A DNA stretch of 64,000 nucleotides from Opitutia bacterium ISCC 52 (GCA_014529675.2 CP076040.1:2623894-2687893), one strand, 5' to 3'. Shown: positions 1-9,795, numbered from the stretch's first letter. Notes: generated by a model not told the origin, from the sequence alone. Program-made: numbers and translations.

Positions 1-1445
1 ACAGCGACCTTAAATCCCAGCTTTCAAACCTCATCCAGGATCTTGGACGGCTTCAACGGCAAGCCATCCTAAAAAAGATTCCAGTCGTCATCCTATTCGA
101 AGGTGCGGACGGAGCAGGAAAAGGCGCGCTCATCAATCGTCTCCTTCAATCCTTGGATCCGCGCGGATTTAAAGTGCACACCATGCACTCGCCCAGTGAA
201 GAAGCCATCTACCGCCCTTTTCTCTGGCGATTTTGGATAAGAACCCCGGCAAGAGACCGCATGGCAATCTTCGATCGATCCTGGTACCGCCTGCTGTTGG
301 ACGATCGGGTCAATGAGGAGATATCTGACAAACAGGTGCCAAAAGTCGTTCGTGAGATTAAAAATTTCGAGCAACAGCTAACGAATGACGGAGTCGTCCT
401 GATAAAGGTCTACCTGACGATCTCTGAGGAAAAGCAGGATCAAAGGCTGAACAAGCTCTCAAAAAATGCTTCGACCTCCTGGCGCGTCACCGAGAAAGAT
501 TGGAAACGCCATAAGTTGTATGACGAGTATCGGGAGAAGATGGAGGAAATGATCCATCTAACTCATCAGAAGCGTGCTCCCTGGGTCCGCATCGATTCTA
601 CCAATTTAAAGTCAGCAAACCTGGAGCTCCTCCAGACGGTAACCGACGAACTAAAAAGTGCACTTCAGGCCAAGGAAACTGCCGAAAAGCCCGTATCGAA
701 TCCTAAGCTAAAATGGGGCACCAAAAAGGGGTTCCCGGCACCGCTCGAAAAAGTCGATCTCTCCCAGACCATGGAACCGACGATCTATAAGGAGAAACGA
801 AAACAGCTCCAGGAGAGTTTGCATGAATTGGAACACCAATTATACAAAAGTCGTCGCCCTGCCGTGCTGGCCTTTGAAGGTTGGGATGCTGCAGGTAAAG
901 GGGGCGCCATCCGAAGATTAACCAAAAGCCTGGATCCCCGTGGCTATGATGTTTTCCCAACAGCCGCACCGAATGACTTGGAGCTCAGTCACCACTATAT
1001 GTGGCGATTCTGGAATGATTTTCCCAAGGGCGGCCATATCGGCATCTATGATCGCAGTTGGTATGGACGAGTGATGGTCGAACGCTTGGAAGGTTTTTGC
1101 TCCGAAAAAGAGTGGAAACGCGCCTACGACGAAATCAATGAAACAGAAGAACACTGGTCCAACGGCGGAGCCATCATACTGAAGTTCTGGATACATATTG
1201 ATAAAGAAGAACAATTGCGCCGATTCAAAGCTCGCGAGCAAAACCCACACAAACAGTGGAAAATCACCGACGAGGACTGGCGAAACCGCGACAAATGGGA
1301 TGATTACAATGTCGCCATCAACGACATGATCCACCTTACCAATAAGCCCAATGCCCCCTGGATTATTGTTGAAGGAAATAATAAGCCCTATGCGCGCATC
1401 AAGGTTCTTGAAACGACTGTAAAAGCCCTTGAACAGGTGTTATAG
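1..1445 (+). CDS. pap: Polyphosphate:AMP phosphotransferase (two-domain PPK2 family), 5' end outside window
   Basis: Cytosolic kinase that moves phosphate from polyphosphate to AMP, giving ADP. Two PPK2 domains are visible in tandem. The first carries the P-loop EGADGAGKG at about base 100; the second carries FEGWDAAGKGG at about base 870 and the IYDRSWYGR motif. The frame is open from base 3 with no stop, and the first P-loop lies before the first in-window ATG (153), so the real start is upstream of the window. In this family (established) the C-terminal domain is usually the conserved catalytic one. Here both keep recognisable Walker A motifs, and the N-terminal copy reads FDRSWYR where the second reads YDRSWYGR. 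A second polyphosphate-using enzyme, PpgK, lies at 32361-33092. Confidence 0.93.
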   Translation, partial: SDLKSQLSNLIQDLGRLQRQAILKKIPVVILFEGADGAGKGALINRLLQSLDPRGFKVHTMHSPSEEAIYRPFLWRFWIRTPARDRMAIFDRSWYRLLLDDRVNEEISDKQVPKVVREIKNFEQQLTNDGVVLIKVYLTISEEKQDQRLNKLSKNASTSWRVTEKDWKRHKLYDEYREKMEEMIHLTHQKRAPWVRIDSTNLKSANLELLQTVTDELKSALQAKETAEKPVSNPKLKWGTKKGFPAPLEKVDLSQTMEPTIYKEKRKQLQESLHELEHQLYKSRRPAVLAFEGWDAAGKGGAIRRLTKSLDPRGYDVFPTAAPNDLELSHHYMWRFWNDFPKGGHIGIYDRSWYGRVMVERLEGFCSEKEWKRAYDEINETEEHWSNGGAIILKFWIHIDKEEQLRRFKAREQNPHKQWKITDEDWRNRDKWDDYNVAINDMIHLTNKPNAPWIIVEGNNKPYARIKVLETTVKALEQVL

Positions 1446-1504
1446 ATTTTATTTGCATATCACTCGGAACAACTTTCTCGCTCAAGCAACCAATACCCTA
1501 TTCC

Positions 1505-2458
1505 ATGCGACGCCTATTTATCACTTTCCTAGCCATTCTGCTGGGTTCCCTCATTCCTGGTCATGCTGAACTGGTCATCCTCGAGTTGTCGGAAGGCTAC
1601 TCGATCAAAGGAGAGATCCTGCAGAAAAAGCGCGATACCTACTATGTGGACCTTGGATACGACATCGTTCAAATCCCTGAGTCCTCAGTATTACAGGTCA
1701 TCGACGTCAGAGGAGAAACCGAAATCACCGAAATGAACACCGGTCAGCTGTTTATCGAAAGTGGGATTGACTCCACACAATCGGTTACGGAGCTGGTATC
1801 AGAATATGGAGAAGGTGTCGTTCTGATTGAGACTGCCACCGGTCTCGGTTCCGGATTTTTCATCCATGAAGATGGTTACCTCATCACCAACGAACATGTC
1901 ATCTCTGGAGATGTAGAATTAAAAGTCACCGTATTTGAAGAAGGTGAATCCGATGGTAAAGAGCTCAGCCGCACCCTCTACGAAGACGTGGAGATCATCG
2001 CAGTATCACAAGAGTGGGATTTAGCACTCATCAAAATTAACGATAGCGAAAAGTCCTTTAAAGCCCTTCCCATTGGATCGGGCGGAGAACTCGATCAAGG
2101 ACAGCGTGTATTTGCCTTGGGGAGCCCTCTTGGATTTGAGCGCTCAGTATCGGAAGGCATCGTCAGTTTGAAAAACCGAGTCATGCAGGGACGTCTCTTG
2201 ATTCAAACAACAGCCGAGATTAATCCAGGAAACTCAGGCGGTCCTCTCCTCAACCTTTACGGAGAAGTCGTCGGTGTTAACAATTTAAAAATCGTTGCTT
2301 TCGGAGCCGAGGGTTTGGGTTTTGCCATCCCAGCTGAAATGGTGAAATTATTCATAGACAACCGCGACGCATTTGCTTTCGACCCTCGCAATCCCAACAA
2401 CGGATTCAGATACAACAAACCTCCCAACGCCTCAGTCACTTTAGATGAAGATAATTAA
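1505..2458 (+). CDS. Exported trypsin-like serine protease (Deg/HtrA-type, no PDZ)
   Basis: A 317-residue protein with a signal peptide (residues 1-21, ending GHA). An N-terminal region of about 80 residues is followed by a chymotrypsin-fold S1C domain. The triad is visible: His131 in TNEHV, Asp172 in WDLALIKI, Ser244 in NPGNSGGPLLN. The chain ends soon after the protease domain, so the PDZ domains of classical DegP/HtrA are missing. It overlaps the next gene by 14 bp, which suggests co-translation with the exported proteins that follow. Role inferred: envelope protein quality control or processing of a partner from the same operon. Confidence 0.88.
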   Translation: MRRLFITFLAILLGSLIPGHAELVILELSEGYSIKGEILQKKRDTYYVDLGYDIVQIPESSVLQVIDVRGETEITEMNTGQLFIESGIDSTQSVTELVSEYGEGVVLIETATGLGSGFFIHEDGYLITNEHVISGDVELKVTVFEEGESDGKELSRTLYEDVEIIAVSQEWDLALIKINDSEKSFKALPIGSGGELDQGQRVFALGSPLGFERSVSEGIVSLKNRVMQGRLLIQTTAEINPGNSGGPLLNLYGEVVGVNNLKIVAFGAEGLGFAIPAEMVKLFIDNRDAFAFDPRNPNNGFRYNKPPNASVTLDEDN

Positions 2459-4241
2459 AGGGTTCGTACGTGCGGCCACCCTTCTCTCCCTCTCATTAAA
2501 CTTCAATGTCAGCCATGCTGCCCGTGAAGATCTTCCGACCCTGTTTGACGAGGATACACTGCTCTATTTGGAAATCCCCAGCATCCCACAATTGAAAGAG
2601 GACTGGGAAGCCAATCCTTTGTATGAGCTCTATCAAAGAGAGGAAGTAAAGGCGCTCGTCGATCAAACCATCGCAAACCTTAGTTCGGATACATTCCCCA
2701 AGAACGAAGAGAACGAATGGGATGAACAGGACCAGGAAATGATGGAAGGCCTTTTCACAGGTCAGTTGGCTATAGGAGTCTCTAACTTAGATTTCCTCTC
2801 TTTTTTCCCAGACCCAACTCTCTCTCTAGAAGACAATCAAAGCCGGGGAAAACCCATTCCGAATTTCTGGGTAGTCTTCGACTACGATGATGAGTCACTC
2901 TTTGATTTATTGGTCCAATCATTGGAAGACGATGAAAACGAATATAGAGAATACGAGGACTTCTATTTTGTTCTAGACCAGGAGTTCATCATTCTTTTCA
3001 ACGAAGATATTGCTGCCATGTGCAAGGATGAAGAATCGGCCATCAAGTTCATCGAACGGTATCTTGGAAATGATTCCCAACCTACCCTTGCGGACAATGA
3101 GACCTTCCAAAATGGCTTTTCTCGCATGTATGAAAACAGCGAGATATTCTACTTTGCAGATCTCTCCGTCATCAGTGAGGTCGCCGAAGCAGCAGCCGAA
3201 CAGTATGGCGAAATGTCCAATGCCATGGTTCAAAGCGGACAAATCGCCCCTAACGACATCATTCTGGATGCCTTGGGACTGGACGCGCTTCAAGGCTTGT
3301 CAGGTTCAATCGACCTCGACCCTTCCGAGCTAAGAACGCGCTCCTTTTTTCACTATGAAGAAAATGACGGATTTTTTGGTAAGCTCCTTGGCCACTATGG
3401 GCACTCATTACCGGATGCCAATTTCCTAAGCGACGATCTTCGACAAGTTTCTGTATCCAGTTTTGACATCAGCGGAATGCTACATGACCTGGAAGAAACG
3501 GTCGTTACCATCTCCCCTATGGCAGGCCAAATATATCTGGGCCAAAAGAGGCAAATCGAACAAACCCTGAGCATCCAGATTAACGAAGCCTTAATCGATA
3601 ACTTTTCAGGAAGCCTCTACGTGGCAGCAGGTGAAACCCCCAACACTTCCGCTCAAGGCATAGCTGAAATTCTCCCGGGCATGGAGTCCTATTTCGACCA
3701 AGGTAATACGATCATCCTCGGCATCAATGACCGCTTATCTTTCGAGGCCTTAGTAGACGCTCTGCTCGGCAACTTCGATCGAATGGGCATGATCGGCAAA
3801 CAGGATTACCTCGGCATCAGTAATTATGCCATGAAGACTCCTGAGCCAACGCCTGGACCTTCCATTTTCATTAGCGATCAACATATCTTTTTCGAACAAA
3901 CCAATCCCGACTTCGCCAAACTGGTGGTTGCCTCCATGCAGGATAACACCAACCCCATTTTCGAACGGCAAGATGTGCAAGATGCATTGAATGAGCTTCC
4001 ACATGACCCTATGAGCTTGGTATACAATGATGCTGAGAAGTTCATGGAATTCATGACAAAGCTGTTCAAGGGATTCGGATCGGCCATACCCGACAGGACT
4101 CCAGAAGAGGAAGAAGATAACCCACTCGCCAACCTGGAGATTCCTGTCATCGACGATTTCGAGTATTTTACCCTAGCAACTGGTTACAAAGAAGAAGAAG
4201 GACTCCACCAGGAAATCATCATGCGACCTAAATCCAATTAA
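2445..4241 (+). CDS. Exported protein of unknown function (DUF3352-like)
   Basis: A 598-residue protein with a signal peptide (about 1-25, ending SHA). The mature N-terminus has the pattern DTLLYLEIPSIPQLKEDW, which resembles the start of DUF3352-like exported proteins of Planctomycetes and Verrucomicrobia; the resemblance is from memory and weak. The chain is acidic, has no further membrane segment and no recognised catalytic motif. It overlaps the protease gene by 14 bp and is followed after one base by the FG-GAP gene, so the three are probably one transcript. Confidence 0.7.
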   Translation: MKIIKGFVRAATLLSLSLNFNVSHAAREDLPTLFDEDTLLYLEIPSIPQLKEDWEANPLYELYQREEVKALVDQTIANLSSDTFPKNEENEWDEQDQEMMEGLFTGQLAIGVSNLDFLSFFPDPTLSLEDNQSRGKPIPNFWVVFDYDDESLFDLLVQSLEDDENEYREYEDFYFVLDQEFIILFNEDIAAMCKDEESAIKFIERYLGNDSQPTLADNETFQNGFSRMYENSEIFYFADLSVISEVAEAAAEQYGEMSNAMVQSGQIAPNDIILDALGLDALQGLSGSIDLDPSELRTRSFFHYEENDGFFGKLLGHYGHSLPDANFLSDDLRQVSVSSFDISGMLHDLEETVVTISPMAGQIYLGQKRQIEQTLSIQINEALIDNFSGSLYVAAGETPNTSAQGIAEILPGMESYFDQGNTIILGINDRLSFEALVDALLGNFDRMGMIGKQDYLGISNYAMKTPEPTPGPSIFISDQHIFFEQTNPDFAKLVVASMQDNTNPIFERQDVQDALNELPHDPMSLVYNDAEKFMEFMTKLFKGFGSAIPDRTPEEEEDNPLANLEIPVIDDFEYFTLATGYKEEEGLHQEIIMRPKSN

Positions 4242-4242
4242 C

Positions 4243-6531
4243 GTGCGAAAACTAGCTTCCATTACACTCGGCCTTCTCAGCCTCGCTGCTGGCTATAATT
4301 CATCCCTAGCAGACGAAGGTAAGACAATTCTTCAAGGCCCCAATATAACCCAACTTGATTGGAACCTAAGAGCCCCACGATTTGCAGACCTGAACAATGA
4401 CGGTCTGGATGACCTCGCGCTTATCAATAACTCTGAGGGCAAGATTGAGTTCTTAATACGGCAAAGCGATAAGAAGCAAAAGCGGAGTATTGGCAAAGAA
4501 GCCTCCAAGGCAAAATGGGAACCAGAGTTGGAAGACGGCTGGTTTGAGAAACGGTTTATGGTCCTTGAGCAATCGGCCTACGATTTGGGCCTCGCTGATT
4601 TCAATAAAGATGGCCGTATCGATCTGGCCATTACGGGAAACCGAGATGCCATCTCCGTCTATCTGCAAGACAAGGAAGGCGAATTTGAGCAATCCTGGAC
4701 CTTCGATGAATTCACACCCAAGCAACGTGGCCGGACATTGGTACTAACCGACCTTAACCAAGATAAGCAGGAAGACATCATTGCGCTTGGAAGCGACAAG
4801 ATTCTCATTTTCCTAAAGAGTAAAGGCGAACTGGATTTTACTATTTCGGAATTCTACGTTGAAGAGAATGCGGCCTGGAATCTAATCACCCCAGACCTCG
4901 ATAACGACGAATTGCCGGATTTGATGTATTACCATTCGAATCAAAACGCACAGTTCCTCGCCTTGCGAATGCAGATCGAAGCTGGAGAATTTGGCCCAGA
5001 GATTCCGATTGAATTCAGTTCAGCCATTTACTCGCAACTACAAACGGCAAAGGACGCATCTCCTGCATTTATTTACTCCGATGGCCGAACCGGACAGGTA
5101 AAAGAATTCAGCGTAACTCAAGAAAGCTTCAATTCGGGAGATGCCTTCAAAGACATCCAATCATTCACCTACCCGGTAAACTCCAACATCCGCAGTGCGG
5201 CCCTTTACACGTGGGGTGATCTCAATGGAGACAAACGGACCGACCTGATCATTGGGGATGCCGAAGGTGCTCAGATCCAGGTATTCATGCAGGAGAAAAA
5301 CGGTCTATTCTCCACTCAGCAAAACTTTCCAGCCTTCGCCTATTTGGATGGCGTTTCTATTCTCCAGCATCCCAAGACACAAAAGCCAATCATTGTTCAA
5401 ATCAGCCAAAATGAAAGAATGGCCGGCATCTCCCAACTGAGCAAGGACGGGGAATTGCCCTTTCCAAGCTTACTGCCTCTTGAGGGCGAACCCGTGAAGC
5501 TGATAAGTGCTCACAAAGCTGCTGGTGGATTCAAGGGCATCGTGATTATCGAAAAAATCAGCCGAGACTATCACCTGACAGAGTTTGTTCTCAATAAAGA
5601 GAACGAATGGGAAGCAAATCGCCAAGAGCTGAAGGACTTAAAAAACGAGCCTCGAGGACTTGCCCTCGCCTACCTTGAGAAATCAAAGCCCTTCCTGGTT
5701 ATACTTGGACAACGTGAAGCCTCACGATTTTTCAAATATGAAGAAGGAGCCTACGTAGAGGTAGCGAAAGAGGCCGCCCTCCGGAAGACCCTTCTCTATG
5801 ACCTCTCTTCTGACCGCATTAACTTTTCCGATATGGACAAGGATGGGGTCGACGAGATCTTCATCGCAGACACGGGATTTTTGCGCAAAATAAAATATGA
5901 CGCCGAGAAGGACGATTTCATAATAAGCGAACAGTTCAATACACCTAAGCGAAAACAGGATGCTCACCTGCCGATTCCCTACAACCGTGACGATTCCGGA
6001 GGAATGGTCTACTTCGACCCCAAGGATGATCACCTGTATTGGGCTGGCCAGGACAACCGTTCCAGCCTCCAGGGTAACAATCAAAAAGAATTGCCTCCCA
6101 TAAAACCAGTTCTTGGAAGACACATTGACCTTGGGAAGGGACGCCAGGCATTGCTTATCGGTGGCGAAAAACGCTTTTACCTCCTCCCGGACGAAGGAGA
6201 ACGATGGAAGCTCGATATCCACAATGATTTTTTCGAACCGGAAACAGAGGACGTGCGCTACTCCTTCCTCTATGCAACCAATCGCTCGGACGGGGATTCC
6301 ATACAGCTTGTCGGTATCGACCCCAACCAACATATCCTTGAATTATTTTCCAAATCCGACGAAGGAACATGGTCACAGAACCTGGAGTTCACTTTGTTCG
6401 ATCAAAACACACAGCGTGGAAATCAGCAGATCAACTACCAACCCAAAGATGTTGGAGTCCGAGACCTCAACAACGATGGTAAAGATGATCTGGTTCTCCT
6501 AGTCCACGATCGGTTGTTGATCTATTACTAG
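4243..6531 (+). CDS. Exported FG-GAP/VCBS repeat beta-propeller protein
   Basis: A 762-residue protein starting at GTG one base after the upstream stop. The signal peptide is about 1-23 (ends SLA). At least seven acidic calcium-binding loops of the FG-GAP/VCBS type are visible, for example DLNNDGLDDLAL, DFNKDGRIDLAI, DLNGDKRTDLII, DMDKDGVDEIFI and DLNNDGKDDLVL. Such repeats form beta-propellers in secreted or surface proteins (established). No enzyme or anchor domain is seen. Its place directly behind an exported protease and an unknown exported protein suggests a three-gene envelope module (inference). Confidence 0.85.
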   Translation: MRKLASITLGLLSLAAGYNSSLADEGKTILQGPNITQLDWNLRAPRFADLNNDGLDDLALINNSEGKIEFLIRQSDKKQKRSIGKEASKAKWEPELEDGWFEKRFMVLEQSAYDLGLADFNKDGRIDLAITGNRDAISVYLQDKEGEFEQSWTFDEFTPKQRGRTLVLTDLNQDKQEDIIALGSDKILIFLKSKGELDFTISEFYVEENAAWNLITPDLDNDELPDLMYYHSNQNAQFLALRMQIEAGEFGPEIPIEFSSAIYSQLQTAKDASPAFIYSDGRTGQVKEFSVTQESFNSGDAFKDIQSFTYPVNSNIRSAALYTWGDLNGDKRTDLIIGDAEGAQIQVFMQEKNGLFSTQQNFPAFAYLDGVSILQHPKTQKPIIVQISQNERMAGISQLSKDGELPFPSLLPLEGEPVKLISAHKAAGGFKGIVIIEKISRDYHLTEFVLNKENEWEANRQELKDLKNEPRGLALAYLEKSKPFLVILGQREASRFFKYEEGAYVEVAKEAALRKTLLYDLSSDRINFSDMDKDGVDEIFIADTGFLRKIKYDAEKDDFIISEQFNTPKRKQDAHLPIPYNRDDSGGMVYFDPKDDHLYWAGQDNRSSLQGNNQKELPPIKPVLGRHIDLGKGRQALLIGGEKRFYLLPDEGERWKLDIHNDFFEPETEDVRYSFLYATNRSDGDSIQLVGIDPNQHILELFSKSDEGTWSQNLEFTLFDQNTQRGNQQINYQPKDVGVRDLNNDGKDDLVLLVHDRLLIYY

Positions 6532-6559
6532 GCGGTCTGTCCCAGACTGATAGCATTTG

Positions 6560-7459
6560 CTACCCGATCAGTCCTGCAAACCCCTCACGGTAAGTCGGAT
6601 ACTCCGGCTGCCAACCAGTCGCTGCTTTTAACTTTTTATTGGATATAATCCGATTAGGAAGTTTTCCATTTGGCAGATGACGCTGACGGATTGATTTCTT
6701 TGGATTAAACTGTGGCATAGGATTCCCTGTCTTTTCTGCCAACCAAGAAACGACCTCCTCTTTTAATGCAGGTTGATCATCACTCACATTGTAAATGGTG
6801 TTGAGGGCAGACTCATCAGCCTCCCATACGCTCCAAATGGCAGAGCAGATGTCATCCACGTGTATTAAGTTGAGGTAGTTGCCCCCTTCTCCAGATAGCT
6901 CGATTTCTCCAGACCTGATCTGGTTCAATAAATAGTGACGATCAGGCCCATAGATCCCTGCTAAGCGTAAAATCGCCCAGTGATCTGGACCACTACGCTG
7001 AAGGAATCCTTCTGAGGTTTTAAGTATCTCGGAAGTTTCCGACTGAGGATCAAAGGGAGTGTCTTCAGTTACAATCTCACCATCACTGAAAGGATAAACA
7101 CCTGTAGAACTGGTGTAGATAAGCCTCCCATTAAAGTCGCCAGTACAGTAGTGCAGCAGCGAGTGCATCCCCTCGATGTAGGCTCGCACATAGCCATCAA
7201 CACCTCCACCTCCTGCACTCACGCAATTGAGGATGTAGTCAACCGGCTCAGTCACATCCTGATACCAGGCTTGCTGCACTAAATCTGCCACGATCATCTC
7301 ATAGCCTTCTTTGCGCAGGGCTTCTGCTTTCTCAGCGGAGCGTGTCAATGCTGTCACACGCATCCCTCTATCAAGAGCCTGGCGAGCTACTCGTTTACCA
7401 AGGTAGCCCATTCCGCACACCAACAGGTGCTTTCCTTTAAATTCATTCTCCTCCATCAA
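6560..7459 (-). CDS. NAD(P)-dependent epimerase/dehydratase (atypical SDR, YeeZ-like)
   Basis: A 299-residue Rossmann protein. The nucleotide-binding loop near the N-terminus reads VCGMGYLGKRVA, the variant glycine motif of YeeZ-type atypical SDRs. A YTSSTGVYP segment supplies the active-site-like Ser/Tyr region, and RLAGIYGPDRH follows the extended-SDR pattern. The substrate is unknown. The ORF begins with two consecutive ATG codons, so the start could be one codon shorter. It faces the FG-GAP gene tail to tail and is transcribed away from the DJ-1 gene, with 76 bp between their starts. Confidence 0.82.
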   Translation of the reverse strand: MMEENEFKGKHLLVCGMGYLGKRVARQALDRGMRVTALTRSAEKAEALRKEGYEMIVADLVQQAWYQDVTEPVDYILNCVSAGGGGVDGYVRAYIEGMHSLLHYCTGDFNGRLIYTSSTGVYPFSDGEIVTEDTPFDPQSETSEILKTSEGFLQRSGPDHWAILRLAGIYGPDRHYLLNQIRSGEIELSGEGGNYLNLIHVDDICSAIWSVWEADESALNTIYNVSDDQPALKEEVVSWLAEKTGNPMPQFNPKKSIRQRHLPNGKLPNRIISNKKLKAATGWQPEYPTYREGFAGLIG

Positions 7460-7535
7460 AACAGAGGAATAAGTATCAGTTTTTAAAAATCATCAAGTCC
7501 TACCTCCTCAAGCTTGAAATCCGGGCCACAATTAG

Positions 7536-8114
7536 GTGAAAATCTTTGGCATGAGTAGCACTGCTTTATTTATTTTTCATGAAGGGCTGGAAGAACTCGA
7601 AGCCATCGCCCCACTCGATATATTAAGACGAGCGGGTGTTGAATGCACCACCGCATCTACAGGCCCACAGTTGGAAGTCACTGGAAAGAATGGAATCACC
7701 GTGAAAGCGGATGAGCTCTTTGAGGACATTGCTGAAAACAGTTACAACCTCGTGGTAATTCCCGGAGGACCGGGCGTGTATCCTCTTCGAGAGAATTCGA
7801 GAGTCATAGAATTTGTCCGCAACCATGCGGAGATTGGTAAACCCACTGCAGCTATCTGTGCCGCTCCATTGATCCTAAATGATGCAGAAGTATTGGAGGG
7901 CCGGGCCTATACGGCCCACTTCTCGGTGGCGGATGAACTTCCAGATATCGATGAAACAAGCACCGTCGTTACCGATGGCCACATCATCACTTCGCGTGGA
8001 GCGGGTACCGCGATTGAATTTGGTCTGGAACTAGCAAAGCGAATGACCAGTTCAGAAACCTCGCAAAACGTTGCAGAAAGCATTCACTTTTCTAAGGCAG
8101 GCCAACGCACTTGA
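7536..8114 (+). CDS. DJ-1/PfpI family protein
   Basis: Cytosolic DJ-1-superfamily protein of about 190 residues. The elbow Cys108 lies in AAICAAPLIL and the early acidic residue of the family in FHEGLEELEA. VVIPGGPG is the usual strand before the elbow. Family members act in dicarbonyl or protein-glycation stress (established for some; contested for others). The longest reading starts at GTG 7536, but ATG 7551 gives a more typical N-terminus and may be the true start. The stop overlaps the TTG start of the prepilin gene by four bases, so the two are probably translationally coupled. Confidence 0.85.
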   Translation: MKIFGMSSTALFIFHEGLEELEAIAPLDILRRAGVECTTASTGPQLEVTGKNGITVKADELFEDIAENSYNLVVIPGGPGVYPLRENSRVIEFVRNHAEIGKPTAAICAAPLILNDAEVLEGRAYTAHFSVADELPDIDETSTVVTDGHIITSRGAGTAIEFGLELAKRMTSSETSQNVAESIHFSKAGQRT

Positions 8115-8677
8115 TAACTCGACGCAAAAAGAGAGCGGGCTTCACGGTCGTTGAACTACTCGTCGCCATTACGGTGATTGCTATTCTAACAGGCATTCTG
8201 TTCAGCGCTCTTAACCATAACGAGAATGCTCCTCGTCTCGATACCGCTCAGATGCTCCTTAGCCAGGCGTTTGCCAACGCCCGATCTCAAGCCATTCTAA
8301 AACGGAATCGCAGCCGCTTAATCCTCTATTCGACAGAACCGAGCAACCAGGAAGAATCTGACAAATTTCTTCGCTACTTTGGCGTGGTGGTAGAAACGGG
8401 ACTCGATTCCGGACAATGGGAAAACGCCCTAAAAGGAGAATATTTACCGGAGGGAATTTTCTTCATCCCAGAATCAGGAGCTGCGCAGGTTACTTGGAAT
8501 GAAGACAGGCCAACATCCAATAATAATGGGCAAACGATGAAGCTCAATTTCCCTTCCCTGAATCCGGAGACAGAAGGCTCGGGCTCAGATTGGAATTACT
8601 ACGAGTTTAAGAGCACAGGTAGAATGACCGGCTTGAACAACAAAGTGGTGCGAAGCCTGGGTTCAAAGGTTCCCTGA
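8111..8677 (+). CDS. GspH/PulG-like type II secretion or type IV pilus minor prepilin
   Basis: A 188-residue protein with a class III (prepilin peptidase) leader: basic residues, then G|FTVVELL and a hydrophobic helix (TVIAILTGILF). The Glu at mature position 5 is present. A globular pilin head follows, with GspH-like pattern LLSQAFANARSQAILKRNR. It probably starts at TTG 8111 in a TTGA overlap with the DJ-1 gene. No peptidase, ATPase or other pilus gene is in the window, so it is probably an accessory pseudopilin of a system encoded elsewhere. Confidence 0.8.
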   Translation: MITRRKKRAGFTVVELLVAITVIAILTGILFSALNHNENAPRLDTAQMLLSQAFANARSQAILKRNRSRLILYSTEPSNQEESDKFLRYFGVVVETGLDSGQWENALKGEYLPEGIFFIPESGAAQVTWNEDRPTSNNNGQTMKLNFPSLNPETEGSGSDWNYYEFKSTGRMTGLNNKVVRSLGSKVP

Positions 8678-8752
8678 CCTATTTGATGAATCGGGTGATG
8701 TGAGTGCCTCGGCAAACGGGTTCGGTCGAAAATTCAAAATCCTACACTTTAA

Positions 8753-9611
8753 ATGGCTCGACGAATCACAAATATAAGGGGGTTGCATTGTGCTCTGCTG
8801 CGGCATTGCAAGGATGCAATGGCCCTAACTCTTAGAATTAGAAGGGCAGGGCTAGAGCGCGTGCCTTGCCTCAGCCTTCAGGCGTCGGCTGGTCCCCGCT
8901 CTGCCGTTTGCTACATCCTAGTAATTGCATTCCTAACATTAATCATCCCGCCCCTCGGAGATGCACAAGCACCTCAAGAACCTACCAGAGAGATCCAGTT
9001 TTGGGCCTATCGGGTCGGCAGAGGGGACTGGGCTGGCATTCGATTTGAGGCACGTACAGAAGAAGTCGATACCTTGAGCCTAGGAAAGTTCATGAAAGGT
9101 CGCGTTCATGAATACCAAGGACCAGCAACTCTTACCTTCTTTCGAGAAGAGCCTGACCCGCTACCCAACTGATCCAGAAAACACCAAGCGCATTCCTATT
9201 GCTAGAACCTTGATCCCTGGTGGTGTCGAAAAAGCCATTCTGATTCTGACGACCGCACCCTCAGACTCGAGTAACAAATTCAATGTTCATTTTGTTGACG
9301 CTGATCCATCCAATTTTCCCATCAACAGCATTCGCGTGTTCAATGCCACAGGGGTTCGCTTAGCAGGAAAAGTGGGCACGCAAAATAGATATTTCGAACC
9401 GGGCATCTCTGATTCGTTCAGCTTGAACCCCTTTATAGATGAAGGCATTCCTGTCGCCTTTTTAGTAGAAACCAATGAAGGCCCTAAATTTGTTTTTGAA
9501 AAGGACTTGGAGTACGCAGAAAACCGTAGAGTCATTCTGCTGCTTGAACCTCCAAGGCGACGTGGCTCCTATAAGATTCAGGCAACCAACCTGATTGAAC
9601 GAGTTGAGTGA
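8753..9611 (+). pseudogene. Exported protein of unknown function interrupted by a one-base frameshift
   Basis: Two overlapping reading frames appear to be one protein. The first (8753-9172) has an N-terminal hydrophobic stretch like a signal peptide, then EIQFWAYRVGRGDWAGI and the end FFREEPDPLPN. The second (9108-9611) continues with TDPENTKRIPIA and runs to 9611. Reading CCC-ACT-GAT in place of CCC-AAC-TGA near 9160-9172 joins them, so a single extra A explains the break. The true start is uncertain; ATG 8753 is the longest, while 8819 or a GTG near 8860 would also keep the hydrophobic segment. Function unknown. The preceding gene is a prepilin. Confidence 0.6.
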
Positions 9612-9612
9612 A

Positions 9613-9758
9613 GTAGAATAGGCATCTTGCCTGTTTATAGTTCAAGAACGCCTATAACCCGTTGAGGCGATTCGTTTGTATAAACCGAAACCGCACTGCC
9701 TTGATTACGAAACCTCGGCGTTTGCAAAACACAGGCTGGAAGCTAGAGCTACTCTACC
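9613..9758. repeat. Inverted-repeat intergenic element (REP/MITE-like)
   Basis: The 146-bp stretch begins GTAGAATAG and ends CTACTCTAC, a nine-base inverted terminal repeat with one mismatch. Inside the left end is a short hairpin AGGCA-TCT-TGCCT (9620-9632). Next to it CTTGCCTGT is mirrored by ACAGGCTGGAAG at 9731. No open frame of note is inside. The layout fits a small repetitive or MITE-like element between two transcription units. No second full copy was seen in the window. Confidence 0.45.
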
Positions 9759-9795
9759 ATTGAAAGGAATCTCTTCACCCCAACACTAAGGCTTC

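Noticed and set aside
918-1334. 138-codon minus-strand frame inside pap
   Set aside because: Complement of conserved PPK2 coding sequence; no support.
5722-6333. 203-codon minus-strand frame
   Set aside because: Lies wholly inside the FG-GAP gene, has no domain or signal pattern; a shadow frame.
8783-8905. Hairpins TTGCAT/ATGCAA and CAGCC/GGCTG before the frameshifted exported protein
   Set aside because: Short arms with long loops; could be chance, and they may lie within coding sequence.
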